Shown one piece after another: positions 23,685 through 31,472 of a DNA stretch of 64,000 nt. The notes under the pieces were generated by a model. It was not told where the DNA came from and made no database searches. It worked only from the letters and a program-made list of their open reading frames with translations. The stretch is taken from positions 1 to 64,000 of the forward strand of contig NZ_OBDY01000021.1 of the NCBI RefSeq assembly GCF_900215205.1. The letters are read 5' to 3'. This DNA is from Paractinoplanes atraurantiacus. Lineage in GTDB: Bacteria > Actinomycetota > Actinomycetes > Mycobacteriales > Micromonosporaceae. Numbering within the stretch: the stretch's first letter is position 1; each line of letters opens with the position of its first letter. Position numbers and translations under genes: made by a program.

Positions 23685-25013
23685 ATGGGAAAGATGCGTG
23701 CGGCGACGGCGCTGGCCGGTGCGACGGTTCTGGCCGTCGCGCTGACGGCCTGTGGCGGCGGTGACGACAGCGGCGGCGGGGACGGCAAGACGCTCAACGT
23801 CCTGATCGGCGCCAACACCCAGTATCCGGACGAGTTCCAGGCCTGGCAGAAGGACATCAGCGCCAAGTTCAAGGCGCAGACCGGCGCCGAGGTGAAGTTC
23901 GAGACGTTCGCCAGCGCCAACGACGAGCTCACGAAGATACAGACCTCGGTGGTCGCCGGTTCCGGGCCCGACGTGTACGCGGTGGGCACCACCTTCACGC
24001 CGACCGCCTACTCGACCGGCGCCTTCGTCAAGCTGGGCGACGACGAGTGGAAGAAGATCGGCGGCAAGGAGAAGTTCAACCCGGCCACGCTGGGCATCTC
24101 GGGGCCGGACGAGCAGAACCAGGTCGGGATCCCGTGGGTCAGCCGGCCGTTCGTGATGGCGTACAACACCGAGATCTTGAAAGCCGCCGGCATCGACAAG
24201 CCCGCCACGACGTGGGACGAGCTGGGACAACAGGCCAAACAGATGACCAAGGGCGATCAGTACGGCCTGGCCATCGCCTACAAGGACAACTTCGACCCGT
24301 GGAAGTTCGTCTGGGGCATGTCGGCCCAGGCCGGCAACCCGCTGGTCGACGGCAAGACGGCCCGCCTGGCGGACCCGACCGTGCAGAAGGCGTACGAGAC
24401 CTACTTCGGCTGGCTGGCCCAGGACAAGGTGGTCGACCCGGCCGCCGTCGGCTGGACCAACCCGCAGGCCGTGGCCGCGTTCGCCAAGGGCAAGACCGGC
24501 TATTTCGCGCTGACCACGACGACCGCCGCCAACTCGCTCAACCAGGGCGCGGTCAAGGGCAAGTGGAAGTTCGCCCTGCTGCCGACCGTGCCGCCCGGCG
24601 CCACCAGCCGCCCGGCCAACGGCGTCGAGGCCGCCAGCATCCTCTCCGGCGACAACCTGCTCGTCGCCGACTACTCCAAGAACAAGGACCTCGCTTTCGA
24701 GTACGTCAAGCTCGTCACCGACCAGGAGGTGCAGCTCGACTACTACAAGAAGTTCGGCAACCTGCCGGCCAACGCGGCCGCCCTGCAGACGCTGTCGAGC
24801 GACGAGACGCTCGGCCCGGTCACCGAGGCCGCGAAGAAGTCGGTGGCCACGCCGTTCACCGGCGCCTGGAGTGACATCCAGCTGGCGCTGACCAACGTGG
24901 CCGTGCAGTCGCTGCCCGACCTGGCCAAGGGCTCGATCAGCCCGGCTCAGATCGAGTCGCGGGTGGCCGAGGCGCAGAAGTCCGCACAGTCCGCGCTCGA
25001 CCGGGCCAAGTGA
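23685..25013 (+). CDS. Sugar ABC transporter substrate-binding lipoprotein
   Basis: 442 residues. The signal peptide ends in lipobox LTAC (Cys 23), followed by Gly/Asp-rich linker and a family-1 extracellular solute-binding fold (TLNVLIGANTQYPDEFQAW; VPWVSRPFVMAYN-like IPWVSRPFVMAYNTEIL). It captures a carbohydrate outside the cell and passes it to the two permeases encoded next. First gene of a coupled operon running to 30611; the stop overlaps the permease ATG by 1 nt (TGATG). Ligand not deducible. Confidence 0.94.
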   Translation: MGKMRAATALAGATVLAVALTACGGGDDSGGGDGKTLNVLIGANTQYPDEFQAWQKDISAKFKAQTGAEVKFETFASANDELTKIQTSVVAGSGPDVYAVGTTFTPTAYSTGAFVKLGDDEWKKIGGKEKFNPATLGISGPDEQNQVGIPWVSRPFVMAYNTEILKAAGIDKPATTWDELGQQAKQMTKGDQYGLAIAYKDNFDPWKFVWGMSAQAGNPLVDGKTARLADPTVQKAYETYFGWLAQDKVVDPAAVGWTNPQAVAAFAKGKTGYFALTTTTAANSLNQGAVKGKWKFALLPTVPPGATSRPANGVEAASILSGDNLLVADYSKNKDLAFEYVKLVTDQEVQLDYYKKFGNLPANAAALQTLSSDETLGPVTEAAKKSVATPFTGAWSDIQLALTNVAVQSLPDLAKGSISPAQIESRVAEAQKSAQSALDRAK

Positions 25014-25951
25014 TGACCACCCTGGTCCGGCCGGAGCAGAAGGCTCCGCCACCTCACAAGCGCAAGGGCGTGACGCAACAGCAGCGCCCGCTGTGGCTGC
25101 TCACCCCCGGCGGGATCCTCCTGATCCTGATTGTGCTGATCCCACTGGCCCTGGCCGTCTACCTGTCGCTGCTCGACCTCGACCAGTACACGCTGCGCCG
25201 GTGGATCGAGGCGCCGTTCATCGGGCTCGACAACTACGTCGAGTCGTTCGACTCGGGCCTGCTGCACTCGATCTGGATCAGCGTCTCGTTCTCGGTGCTG
25301 TCGACCGCGGTGACCGTGCCCATCGGCATCGCGGCGGCGCTGGTCACCCAGAACGCCTACCGGGGGCGCGGTCTGGTCCGGGCCGCCTTCCTGATCCCGT
25401 ACGTCCTCCCCTCCTTCGTCGTCGCCTCGGTCTGGCGGACGATGCTGCAACCGGACGGCGTGGTGAACGCGTGGTTGTCCAAAGTGGGCGTGGACGGCGG
25501 TTTGTGGCTGAGCGGCCCGAAGTCGTACTGGACGCTGGTGTTGGTGGAGATCTGGGCGGCGTGGCCGTTCATCTATCTGATGGCGCTGGCGGCGCTGCAG
25601 TCGGTCGACCACGAGGTGCACGAGGCGTCGGCGGTGGACGGGGTGACCTGGTGGCCGAAGCTGCGCCGGGTGATCCTGCCCTACCTGCGCGGGCCGGTCC
25701 TGCTGGCCTGCCTGCTGGCCACGCTCAACCACATCAACAACTTCACGCTGCCGTTCGTGCTGTTCGGGGCGCCCGCGCCGGACGACGTGAACGTGATGCC
25801 GATGCTGGTCTACGTCACCAGCTTCCAGAGCCTGCGGTTCGGGCTCAGCGCGGCCATGGCGGTGGTGTCGCTGATCATCATCGCGATCCCGTTGTACGTC
25901 TACCTGCGGGCCGTCCGTCTCGACGTACATGAAGAAGGGGGCCGGCGATGA
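25013..25951 (+). CDS. Sugar ABC transporter permease 1 (MalF/UgpA-like)
   Basis: 312 residues, six transmembrane helices, with a Lys/Arg-rich N-terminus. The EAA loop that docks the ATPase is seen as EVHEASAVDGVTWWPKLRRVILP. The start is ATG 25013, overlapping the upstream stop; GTG 25010 is an alternative. Its own stop overlaps (ATGA) the start of a 23-codon reading frame that bridges to permease 2. No ATP-binding subunit is encoded in the operon, so a shared MsiK-type ATPase elsewhere is expected. Confidence 0.93.
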   Translation: MTTLVRPEQKAPPPHKRKGVTQQQRPLWLLTPGGILLILIVLIPLALAVYLSLLDLDQYTLRRWIEAPFIGLDNYVESFDSGLLHSIWISVSFSVLSTAVTVPIGIAAALVTQNAYRGRGLVRAAFLIPYVLPSFVVASVWRTMLQPDGVVNAWLSKVGVDGGLWLSGPKSYWTLVLVEIWAAWPFIYLMALAALQSVDHEVHEASAVDGVTWWPKLRRVILPYLRGPVLLACLLATLNHINNFTLPFVLFGAPAPDDVNVMPMLVYVTSFQSLRFGLSAAMAVVSLIIIAIPLYVYLRAVRLDVHEEGGRR

Positions 25952-26019
25952 CCGACTGCACCGAAGTCAGCGAAGCGTCCGTAGGACCAGGAGGGCACGC
26001 CAAGGAGGTACAGCGGTGA
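25948..26019 (+). CDS. 23-codon bridging ORF between the two permease genes
   Basis: ATG 25948 overlaps the permease 1 stop (ATGA) and its own TGA overlaps the GTG start of permease 2 (GTGA). It encodes 23 residues without a recognisable domain and contains the strong AAGGAGG of the next gene. Probably a translational-coupling relay keeping ribosomes on the message; whether the peptide matters is unknown. Confidence 0.4.
   Translation: MTDCTEVSEASVGPGGHAKEVQR
26002..26008 (+). promoter_or_regulatory. Ribosome-binding site deciding the GTG start of permease 2
   Basis: AAGGAGG, 7 nt upstream of GTG 26016. It favours this start over the in-frame ATG at 25929, which would add a polar basic leader before the first helix. 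Confidence 0.7.
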
Positions 26020-26879
26020 GTGCCTCAGCGGAAGCCACCCGGTTGCTGCCGCGGCCGATGCTCGCGACCCTGACCGTGCTGCTGTGCGCGATGGTGCTGA
26101 TCCCCGTGTCGTACATCGTGCTGGCCTCGCTCAACTCCGACGTCGGCGTGGCCTCGGGCGAGTTCTGGCCGAGCTCGTGGAGTCTGGAGAGCTACACCAA
26201 GATCTGGACCACGGCCGACCTGTCGACCGGCATCGTCAACAGCCTGATCGTCTGTTCCTGTACGGCGGTGGCCTCGGCCCTGCTCGGCACCACGACGGCG
26301 TACGTGCTGGTGCGGTACAGCTTCCTCGGGCGGCTCACGATCCTGCGCGGCCTGGTCGGCCTGCAGAGCATCCCGGGCACGCTGATGCTGCTGCCGGTCT
26401 TCGTGCTGTTCTCCTCGGCCGGCAACTATCTGGGGCTGACCGTGATCGGCACGAGGTGGGGGCTGTTCGTGGCCTACCTGACCTTCGCGCTGCCGTTCTC
26501 GACCTGGGTGATGGTCACCTATCTGCGCGGGCTGCCCCGCGAACTGGAGGAGGCGGCCCGCACGGACGGCGCGTCCACGGTGGTCATCCTGTGGCGGATC
26601 ATCTTCCCGCTCAGCCTGCCGGCGATCGTGGTGGCGGGGATCTTCGCCTTCCTGCTCGGCTGGAACGACGTGCTGTTCGCCTCGGTGCTGACCCGGCCCG
26701 AGACGCACACGGCGGCGGTCGCCCTGTCGATCTTCGGCTCGGCCCAGGAGGGCGGCGCGCTGCCGGTCTACTCGCAGATGATGGCGGCGGCGCTGATCTG
26801 CGCGCTGCCGGTGGTGCTGCTCTACCTGGCGTTCCAGCGCTATCTGGTCGGCGGCCTGACCGCGGGGAGCGTCAAGTGA
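26016..26879 (+). CDS. Sugar ABC transporter permease 2 (MalG/UgpE-like)
   Basis: 287 residues with six transmembrane helices. The EAA loop reads ELEEAARTDGASTVVILWRIIFP, and LPFSTWVMVTYLRGLP precedes it as usual for MalG-type permeases. It forms the heterodimeric channel with permease 1. The stop overlaps the GTG start of the oxidoreductase gene (GTGA), tying transport to catabolism. Confidence 0.94.
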   Translation: MSASAEATRLLPRPMLATLTVLLCAMVLIPVSYIVLASLNSDVGVASGEFWPSSWSLESYTKIWTTADLSTGIVNSLIVCSCTAVASALLGTTTAYVLVRYSFLGRLTILRGLVGLQSIPGTLMLLPVFVLFSSAGNYLGLTVIGTRWGLFVAYLTFALPFSTWVMVTYLRGLPRELEEAARTDGASTVVILWRIIFPLSLPAIVVAGIFAFLLGWNDVLFASVLTRPETHTAAVALSIFGSAQEGGALPVYSQMMAAALICALPVVLLYLAFQRYLVGGLTAGSVK

Positions 26880-27856
26880 GGGTGGCGGTGATCGGCCTCG
26901 GCACGGTGTCGGTGGTGCATCTGGCCGCCCTGTCCTCTCTCGGCCTGGATCTGGTCGCGACGTCGGAGGGTCGCTATCGCGACCATCGGGTGCTGCTTGA
27001 TGAGGTACGCCCGGACGCCGTGCACATCTGCACTCCCCATGATCAGCATGTGCCGGTGGCCCTGGACGCCCTGGCCCGGGGTGTGCACGTGCTGCTGGAG
27101 AAACCGGTGGCGCACACGGTCGCGGCGGCCGACGAATTGCTCGCGGCGGCGAAGGACAACCCGTCGGTGGCGGTCGGGGTGTGCTTGCAGAACCGCTACA
27201 ACCTGGCGTCGGTGGCGGCCCGGGAGCTGTTGCTGTCGGGCTCGCTGGGCCCGGTCATCGGCGCCTCGGCGACGGTCATGTGGCACCGCGACGACGCGTA
27301 TTACCAGGCCCGCCCTTGGCGCGGACAGATGGGGCGCAGTGGCGGCGGCGTCCTGATCAACCAGGCGATCCACACGCTCGATCTCCTGCAATGGCTCCTC
27401 GGGGACGTGACCGATATATCCTCCCAGATCGGTCATTTCGCGGGCCGCGAAGTCGAAGACACCGTGACCGCAGTCCTTGATCACGCCAGGGTCGGGCCGC
27501 TCGGCGGAGGGCCGGCGGCCGCGGGTGGCAAGCTGCCTGCGCCGGGCGCTCGCAGCGTTTTCTTCTCCACGGTGGCCAATGCCGTGGACTCGCCGGTGAC
27601 CATTGAGATCACTACCGCGGCGGCGACGCTGGTCATCCGGGGCGATCTGACGATCCGGCACGCGGACGGTCGGGTCGAGGTGATCGCCGAGCGCCGGGCC
27701 GAATCCGGTGGGCGTGACTACTGGGGCGCCTCGCATGAGCTTCTCATCGCCGACTTCTACCGCCGCCTGCGTACCGGGGAAGCCTTTGCAATTGATCTTG
27801 AAGAGGGGATGAAGTCCCTGCGCCTGGTCGACGAGATCTACCGACAGAACATCTGA
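26876..27856 (+). CDS. Gfo/Idh/MocA-family oxidoreductase (first of two)
   Basis: 326 residues. The N-terminal Rossmann motif VAVIGLGTVSVVHLAAL binds NAD(P); CTPHDQHVPVALDALARGVHVLLEKPVAHT contains the catalytic-domain Lys of the EKP motif; GGGVLINQAIHTLDLLQWLLG carries the conserved Asp/His pair. The short cofactor region (fewer residues between the Rossmann glycines and EVRPDAVHI) is compact compared with the second copy at 28693. It oxidises or reduces a sugar, inositol or glycoside hydroxyl. Confidence 0.9.
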   Translation: MRVAVIGLGTVSVVHLAALSSLGLDLVATSEGRYRDHRVLLDEVRPDAVHICTPHDQHVPVALDALARGVHVLLEKPVAHTVAAADELLAAAKDNPSVAVGVCLQNRYNLASVAARELLLSGSLGPVIGASATVMWHRDDAYYQARPWRGQMGRSGGGVLINQAIHTLDLLQWLLGDVTDISSQIGHFAGREVEDTVTAVLDHARVGPLGGGPAAAGGKLPAPGARSVFFSTVANAVDSPVTIEITTAAATLVIRGDLTIRHADGRVEVIAERRAESGGRDYWGASHELLIADFYRRLRTGEAFAIDLEEGMKSLRLVDEIYRQNI

Positions 27857-27868
27857 AAGGGCTGCACC

Positions 27869-28696
27869 ATGTGGACTCTCTCCGGCTTCTCCGACGAGAT
27901 CTCCCCCGACTTCACCGAGCAGTGCGAGGTCGCGACCGGGCTCGGCCTGCGCCATCTCGAGGTGCGCAGCGCCTGGGACGTCAACATCCTCGACCTGTCC
28001 GGCTCGCAACTCGCCGAGATGCGGAAGACGCTTTCGCGGTACGGGCTGAAGGTGTCCAGCATCGGATCGCCGATCGGGAAGATCTTCATCGACGAGGACT
28101 TCGCGCCGCATCTCGAACGGATGCGGCACGCGGCCGAGGTGGCGAAGCTGCTCGACGCCCCGTACATCCGGATCTTCTCGTTCTTCCTGCGGCCCGGCGC
28201 GGATCCGGCCGACCACCGCTCCGAAGTGATCGAGCGGATGCGGGCGCTGGTGCGGGTGGCCGAGGAGGCCGACCTGATCCTGCTGCACGAGAACGAGAAG
28301 GAGATCTACGGGGACGTGCCCGCACGCTGCCTCGACCTGATCCGGTCGGTCGGCTCGCCCTATCTGCGGCTGGCCTGGGACCCGGCCAACTTCGTGCAGG
28401 TCGGCGTCCGGCCCTACACGGACGGTTACGCGATGCTGCGGCCGCACGTGGAGTACATACAGATCAAGGACGCTCTGTTCGCCGACGGCACGGTGGTGCC
28501 GGCCGGTGAGGGCGACGGCGAGCTCGCGGCGACCATTCGGGCGCTGCGCCACGACGGATTCGACGGGTTCTTCTCGCTGGAGCCGCACCTCGCGGCGGGG
28601 CACGCCCACGGCGGCTTTTCCGGGCCCGAGCTGTTCCGCACCGCGTGGCAGGCCTTCACCGGCCTGCTGAAGAAAGAGGAGATCGAGTACGCATGA
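27869..28696 (+). CDS. Xylose-isomerase-like TIM-barrel sugar isomerase/epimerase (first of two)
   Basis: 275 residues. Metal-site acidic and His residues appear at the ends of barrel strands: LLHENEKEIYG, LAWDPANFVQ, YIQIKDAL and FSLEPHL. Enzymes of this family act on keto-sugars or inososes as isomerases, epimerases or dehydratases. Placed 12 nt after one Gfo/Idh/MocA gene and overlapping the next by 4 nt, it probably processes the keto product of one of them. Confidence 0.9.
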   Translation: MWTLSGFSDEISPDFTEQCEVATGLGLRHLEVRSAWDVNILDLSGSQLAEMRKTLSRYGLKVSSIGSPIGKIFIDEDFAPHLERMRHAAEVAKLLDAPYIRIFSFFLRPGADPADHRSEVIERMRALVRVAEEADLILLHENEKEIYGDVPARCLDLIRSVGSPYLRLAWDPANFVQVGVRPYTDGYAMLRPHVEYIQIKDALFADGTVVPAGEGDGELAATIRALRHDGFDGFFSLEPHLAAGHAHGGFSGPELFRTAWQAFTGLLKKEEIEYA

Positions 28697-29751
28697 GCCG
28701 CTACCGCATCGCCCTGGCCGGCGCCGGCGTCATCGGGCGCCATCACGGAATGGTCATCAGTCAGCTTTCCGCCGCCGTGGAACTCGTCGCGGTCGCGGAC
28801 GTGGTCGTCGAAAGGGCGGCCACGCTGACCTCGGTCCACGGCGGACGGCCCTACCCGTCCCTGGGTGACGCCCTGGCCGCCGAGGAGATCGACATCGTGG
28901 TCGTCTGCACGCCGACCGGCCTGCACGGCCCGGTGGCGATCGAAGCGCTGGCCGCCGGCAAGCACGTCATCATCGAGAAGCCGGCCGAGATCACCGTCGC
29001 GCGTACCGACGAGATCATTCGCGCCCGGGACAAGGCCGGCAAGTTGGTCACGGTGATCTCGCAGCATCGCTTCGATCCGTCGACGGTGCGCGTCCTCTCC
29101 GCTATCGCCGCTGGAGAGTTCGGGCGAGTCAGCTCGGGTATCGCGGCGATCGACTGGTGGCGCGGCCAGAGCTACTACGACTCCGGCGACTGGCGCGGCA
29201 CGTGGGACCTCGACGGCGGCGGTGCGCTGATGAACCAGGGCGTCCACACGGTCGACCTGCTGGTGGCCGCCCTGGGCAAACCCGTCGAGGTCTTCGCGTA
29301 CGCCGGCACGCTGGCCCACGAGCGCATCGAGGTCGAGGACGTGGCGGCCGGTGTCGTCCGCTTCGAGTCCGGCGCGCTCGGCGTCCTGCACGCCACCACG
29401 TCGGCCTACCCCGGCTTGAGCGCCCGCCTGCACGTGCACGGCGACCGCGGCTCCGCCGTCATCGACAACGACCAGCTGGCCTTCTTCCACGCCACCCCCG
29501 TCGGGGAGTCCATCGAGGAGAAGCTGATGGGCGGCACCCGGACCGTGTCGGCCACCGACACCGATTCCGTGGCCGCCGCCAACCCGGGCTCCCTCTCGGA
29601 CGCCCACCGCCTGCAATACCTGAACTTCCTGGGCGCCTTGGAAGGAACCGACCGCCTGGTGGTCGACCTGGAAACCAACCGCCAATCGATAGCCGCCATC
29701 ACCGGCGCCTACGAGTCGGCCCGCACCGGAAAGCCGGTGAAACTGGCATGA
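28693..29751 (+). CDS. Gfo/Idh/MocA-family oxidoreductase (second of two)
   Basis: 352 residues. Rossmann motif IALAGAGVIGRHHGMVI, the EKP motif (HVIIEKPAEIT), and GGGALMNQGVHTVDLLVAALG are all intact, and the C-terminal beta-sheet domain contains the substrate site. It differs widely from the copy at 26876, so it is not a recent duplicate; the pair may catalyse oxidation of the imported glycoside and later re-reduction. ATGA overlaps join it to both isomerase genes. Confidence 0.92.
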   Translation: MSRYRIALAGAGVIGRHHGMVISQLSAAVELVAVADVVVERAATLTSVHGGRPYPSLGDALAAEEIDIVVVCTPTGLHGPVAIEALAAGKHVIIEKPAEITVARTDEIIRARDKAGKLVTVISQHRFDPSTVRVLSAIAAGEFGRVSSGIAAIDWWRGQSYYDSGDWRGTWDLDGGGALMNQGVHTVDLLVAALGKPVEVFAYAGTLAHERIEVEDVAAGVVRFESGALGVLHATTSAYPGLSARLHVHGDRGSAVIDNDQLAFFHATPVGESIEEKLMGGTRTVSATDTDSVAAANPGSLSDAHRLQYLNFLGALEGTDRLVVDLETNRQSIAAITGAYESARTGKPVKLA

Positions 29752-30611
29752 GCCGCATAGCCGCCAACCCCATCCCCTATTGGGCCACCGCCGGCAAGAC
29801 GCGTGCCGTCCTGGCCGAGGCGTTCGCCGACTTCCAGCAGATCGGATTCACGGCGGTCAAAGCCGACGTTCCCGACGACATGACCGCCGACGCGTACCGT
29901 GGCTGGATAGCCGGCTACGGTCTGCAACCGTCGCTGAGCCTCTTCAACTCCCCGTTCGACGAGACGGTCAGCCTCCCCGGCGAGATCGAGAAGGCCAAGC
30001 GTTTCGCCGCCACCCAGGTGGCCCTGGGCCTGGACCGCACGATGGTCTCCTCGATGGGCCGCCCGGAACGCCTCGAGCACCCGGCGGTGGGCGCCGGCTT
30101 CGACGCGTCACGCCTGACAAGAGCCATCGACATGTGCGGCGAAATCTGCCGCGCCTTGGCCGCCGAGGGCCTGCGCCCGTTGCACCACTCCCACGTGGGC
30201 GGCATCTTCGAAACCGAACACGACATCACCAGCCTCCTGGACGACCTGGGCCCCGACGTGATCGGCTTCGGCCCCGACACCGGCCACCTGCGCTGGGCCG
30301 GCATCGACCCGGCCCCGTTCATCCACCGCTACGCCGACCGCCTGGGCGGCATCCACATCAAGGACTGCTTCCCCGACCACCTGACCAACCGCACCCTGTC
30401 CTACCGGGAGGCCACGGCATCCAAGCGCCTCTGGGCCGAACCGGGCTTGGGCGTGGTCGACTTCGACGCCGTCCTGGCCGCCATCCCCACCTCGTACGAC
30501 GGCGACTTCATGATCGAGGTCGACGAGCCCAGCGTCGACTCCAAGCGCGAATCCCACCGCATGTCCTTCGCCTGGGCCCGGAAGGCACTCGCCGCCCGCG
30601 TCACGCAGTAG
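29748..30611 (+). CDS. IolE-like TIM-barrel sugar isomerase/dehydratase (second of two)
   Basis: 287 residues. N-terminal NPIPYWATAGKT resembles the IolE/inosose-dehydratase start. Barrel-end ligands are visible in PLHHSHVGGIFETE, GFGPDTGHLRWAG, GGIHIKDCFPDHL and FMIEVDEPS. Likely role: dehydration or isomerisation of a keto-sugar or inosose. Last gene of the 23685-30611 operon; 4-nt overlap with the gene before. Confidence 0.9.
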   Translation: MSRIAANPIPYWATAGKTRAVLAEAFADFQQIGFTAVKADVPDDMTADAYRGWIAGYGLQPSLSLFNSPFDETVSLPGEIEKAKRFAATQVALGLDRTMVSSMGRPERLEHPAVGAGFDASRLTRAIDMCGEICRALAAEGLRPLHHSHVGGIFETEHDITSLLDDLGPDVIGFGPDTGHLRWAGIDPAPFIHRYADRLGGIHIKDCFPDHLTNRTLSYREATASKRLWAEPGLGVVDFDAVLAAIPTSYDGDFMIEVDEPSVDSKRESHRMSFAWARKALAARVTQ

Positions 30612-30722
30612 AGCCCGGCCCCGGCCCTCGCCTGTCACGTTTTCGTGCACCGGCGTGGTCACCACGATGTTGTCGATCTTCAACGTTGCGGGCACAGGGT
30701 GGCCCGAGTCAGGGGTGGAATC

Positions 30723-31472
30723 ATGCGCATCGTCGTCGCCGGGGGTACCGGGCTCATCGGGTCGCAGGTTGTCGAGTTGCTGCGGGGGCGCGGGCACGAC
30801 GCGGTGGTCGCCGCGCCGCAGGCCGGCGTGGACACGATCAGCGGGCAAGGTGTGGCCGAGGCGTTCGCGGGGGCCGACGCCGTCGTCGACGTGACGAATC
30901 GGGCGGTCTTCGAGCCCGACGTGGTCATGGACTTCTTCACCACCTCGACCCGCACTCTGCTCGACGCCGGGCGAGCGGCCGGGGTGCGGCACCACGTGGT
31001 GCTGTCGATCGTCGGGGTCGACCGGCTCCCGTACCCGGGCTATCTGAACGCCAAAGCCGCGCAGGAGCGGCTCGTCGCCGAGTCGGGGCTTCCCTTCACC
31101 GTCGTGCGGGCCACCCAGTTCTTCGAGAACCTGAGCACCATCGGCGCCGGCATGGCCCAGGACGACGTGATCGTTCTGCCCACCGCCGACCTCCAGCCGA
31201 TCGCCGCGGCCGATGTCGCCGGGATTCTCGTGGAGGTCGTCCTGGCCGCACCGGTCGGTGGTGCGGTCGAGGTCGCCGGGCCGGAGCGCGCGCCCTTCGC
31301 CCGGTTCGTCGGGCCGGTGCTCGCCGCTCAGGGCGACGAGCGGCCGGTCAAGCCGAGCGCCGGCGCGAGCTACTTCGGGGTGCCGATCGTGCGGGACTCG
31401 CTGGTTCCGCTCGGTGCGGCCCGCGCCGGGTGGACGAGCTTCGAGGAGTGGGCCTCACACCGCGGTCAGTAG
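30723..31472 (+). CDS. NAD(P)-binding atypical SDR (NmrA/YcfA-like)
   Basis: 249 residues. The Rossmann motif VVAGGTGLIGSQVVELL opens the protein; the usual catalytic YxxxK reads YLNAKAAQE, as in extended atypical SDRs that act on quinones or as redox sensors. PFTVVRATQFFEN is the typical central segment. Possibly a reductase of quinone-like or sugar-linked substrates. The start ATG 30723 is preferred over an upstream ATG at 30645. The last 18 nt overlap the convergent RecQ gene. Confidence 0.88.
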   Translation: MRIVVAGGTGLIGSQVVELLRGRGHDAVVAAPQAGVDTISGQGVAEAFAGADAVVDVTNRAVFEPDVVMDFFTTSTRTLLDAGRAAGVRHHVVLSIVGVDRLPYPGYLNAKAAQERLVAESGLPFTVVRATQFFENLSTIGAGMAQDDVIVLPTADLQPIAAADVAGILVEVVLAAPVGGAVEVAGPERAPFARFVGPVLAAQGDERPVKPSAGASYFGVPIVRDSLVPLGAARAGWTSFEEWASHRGQ

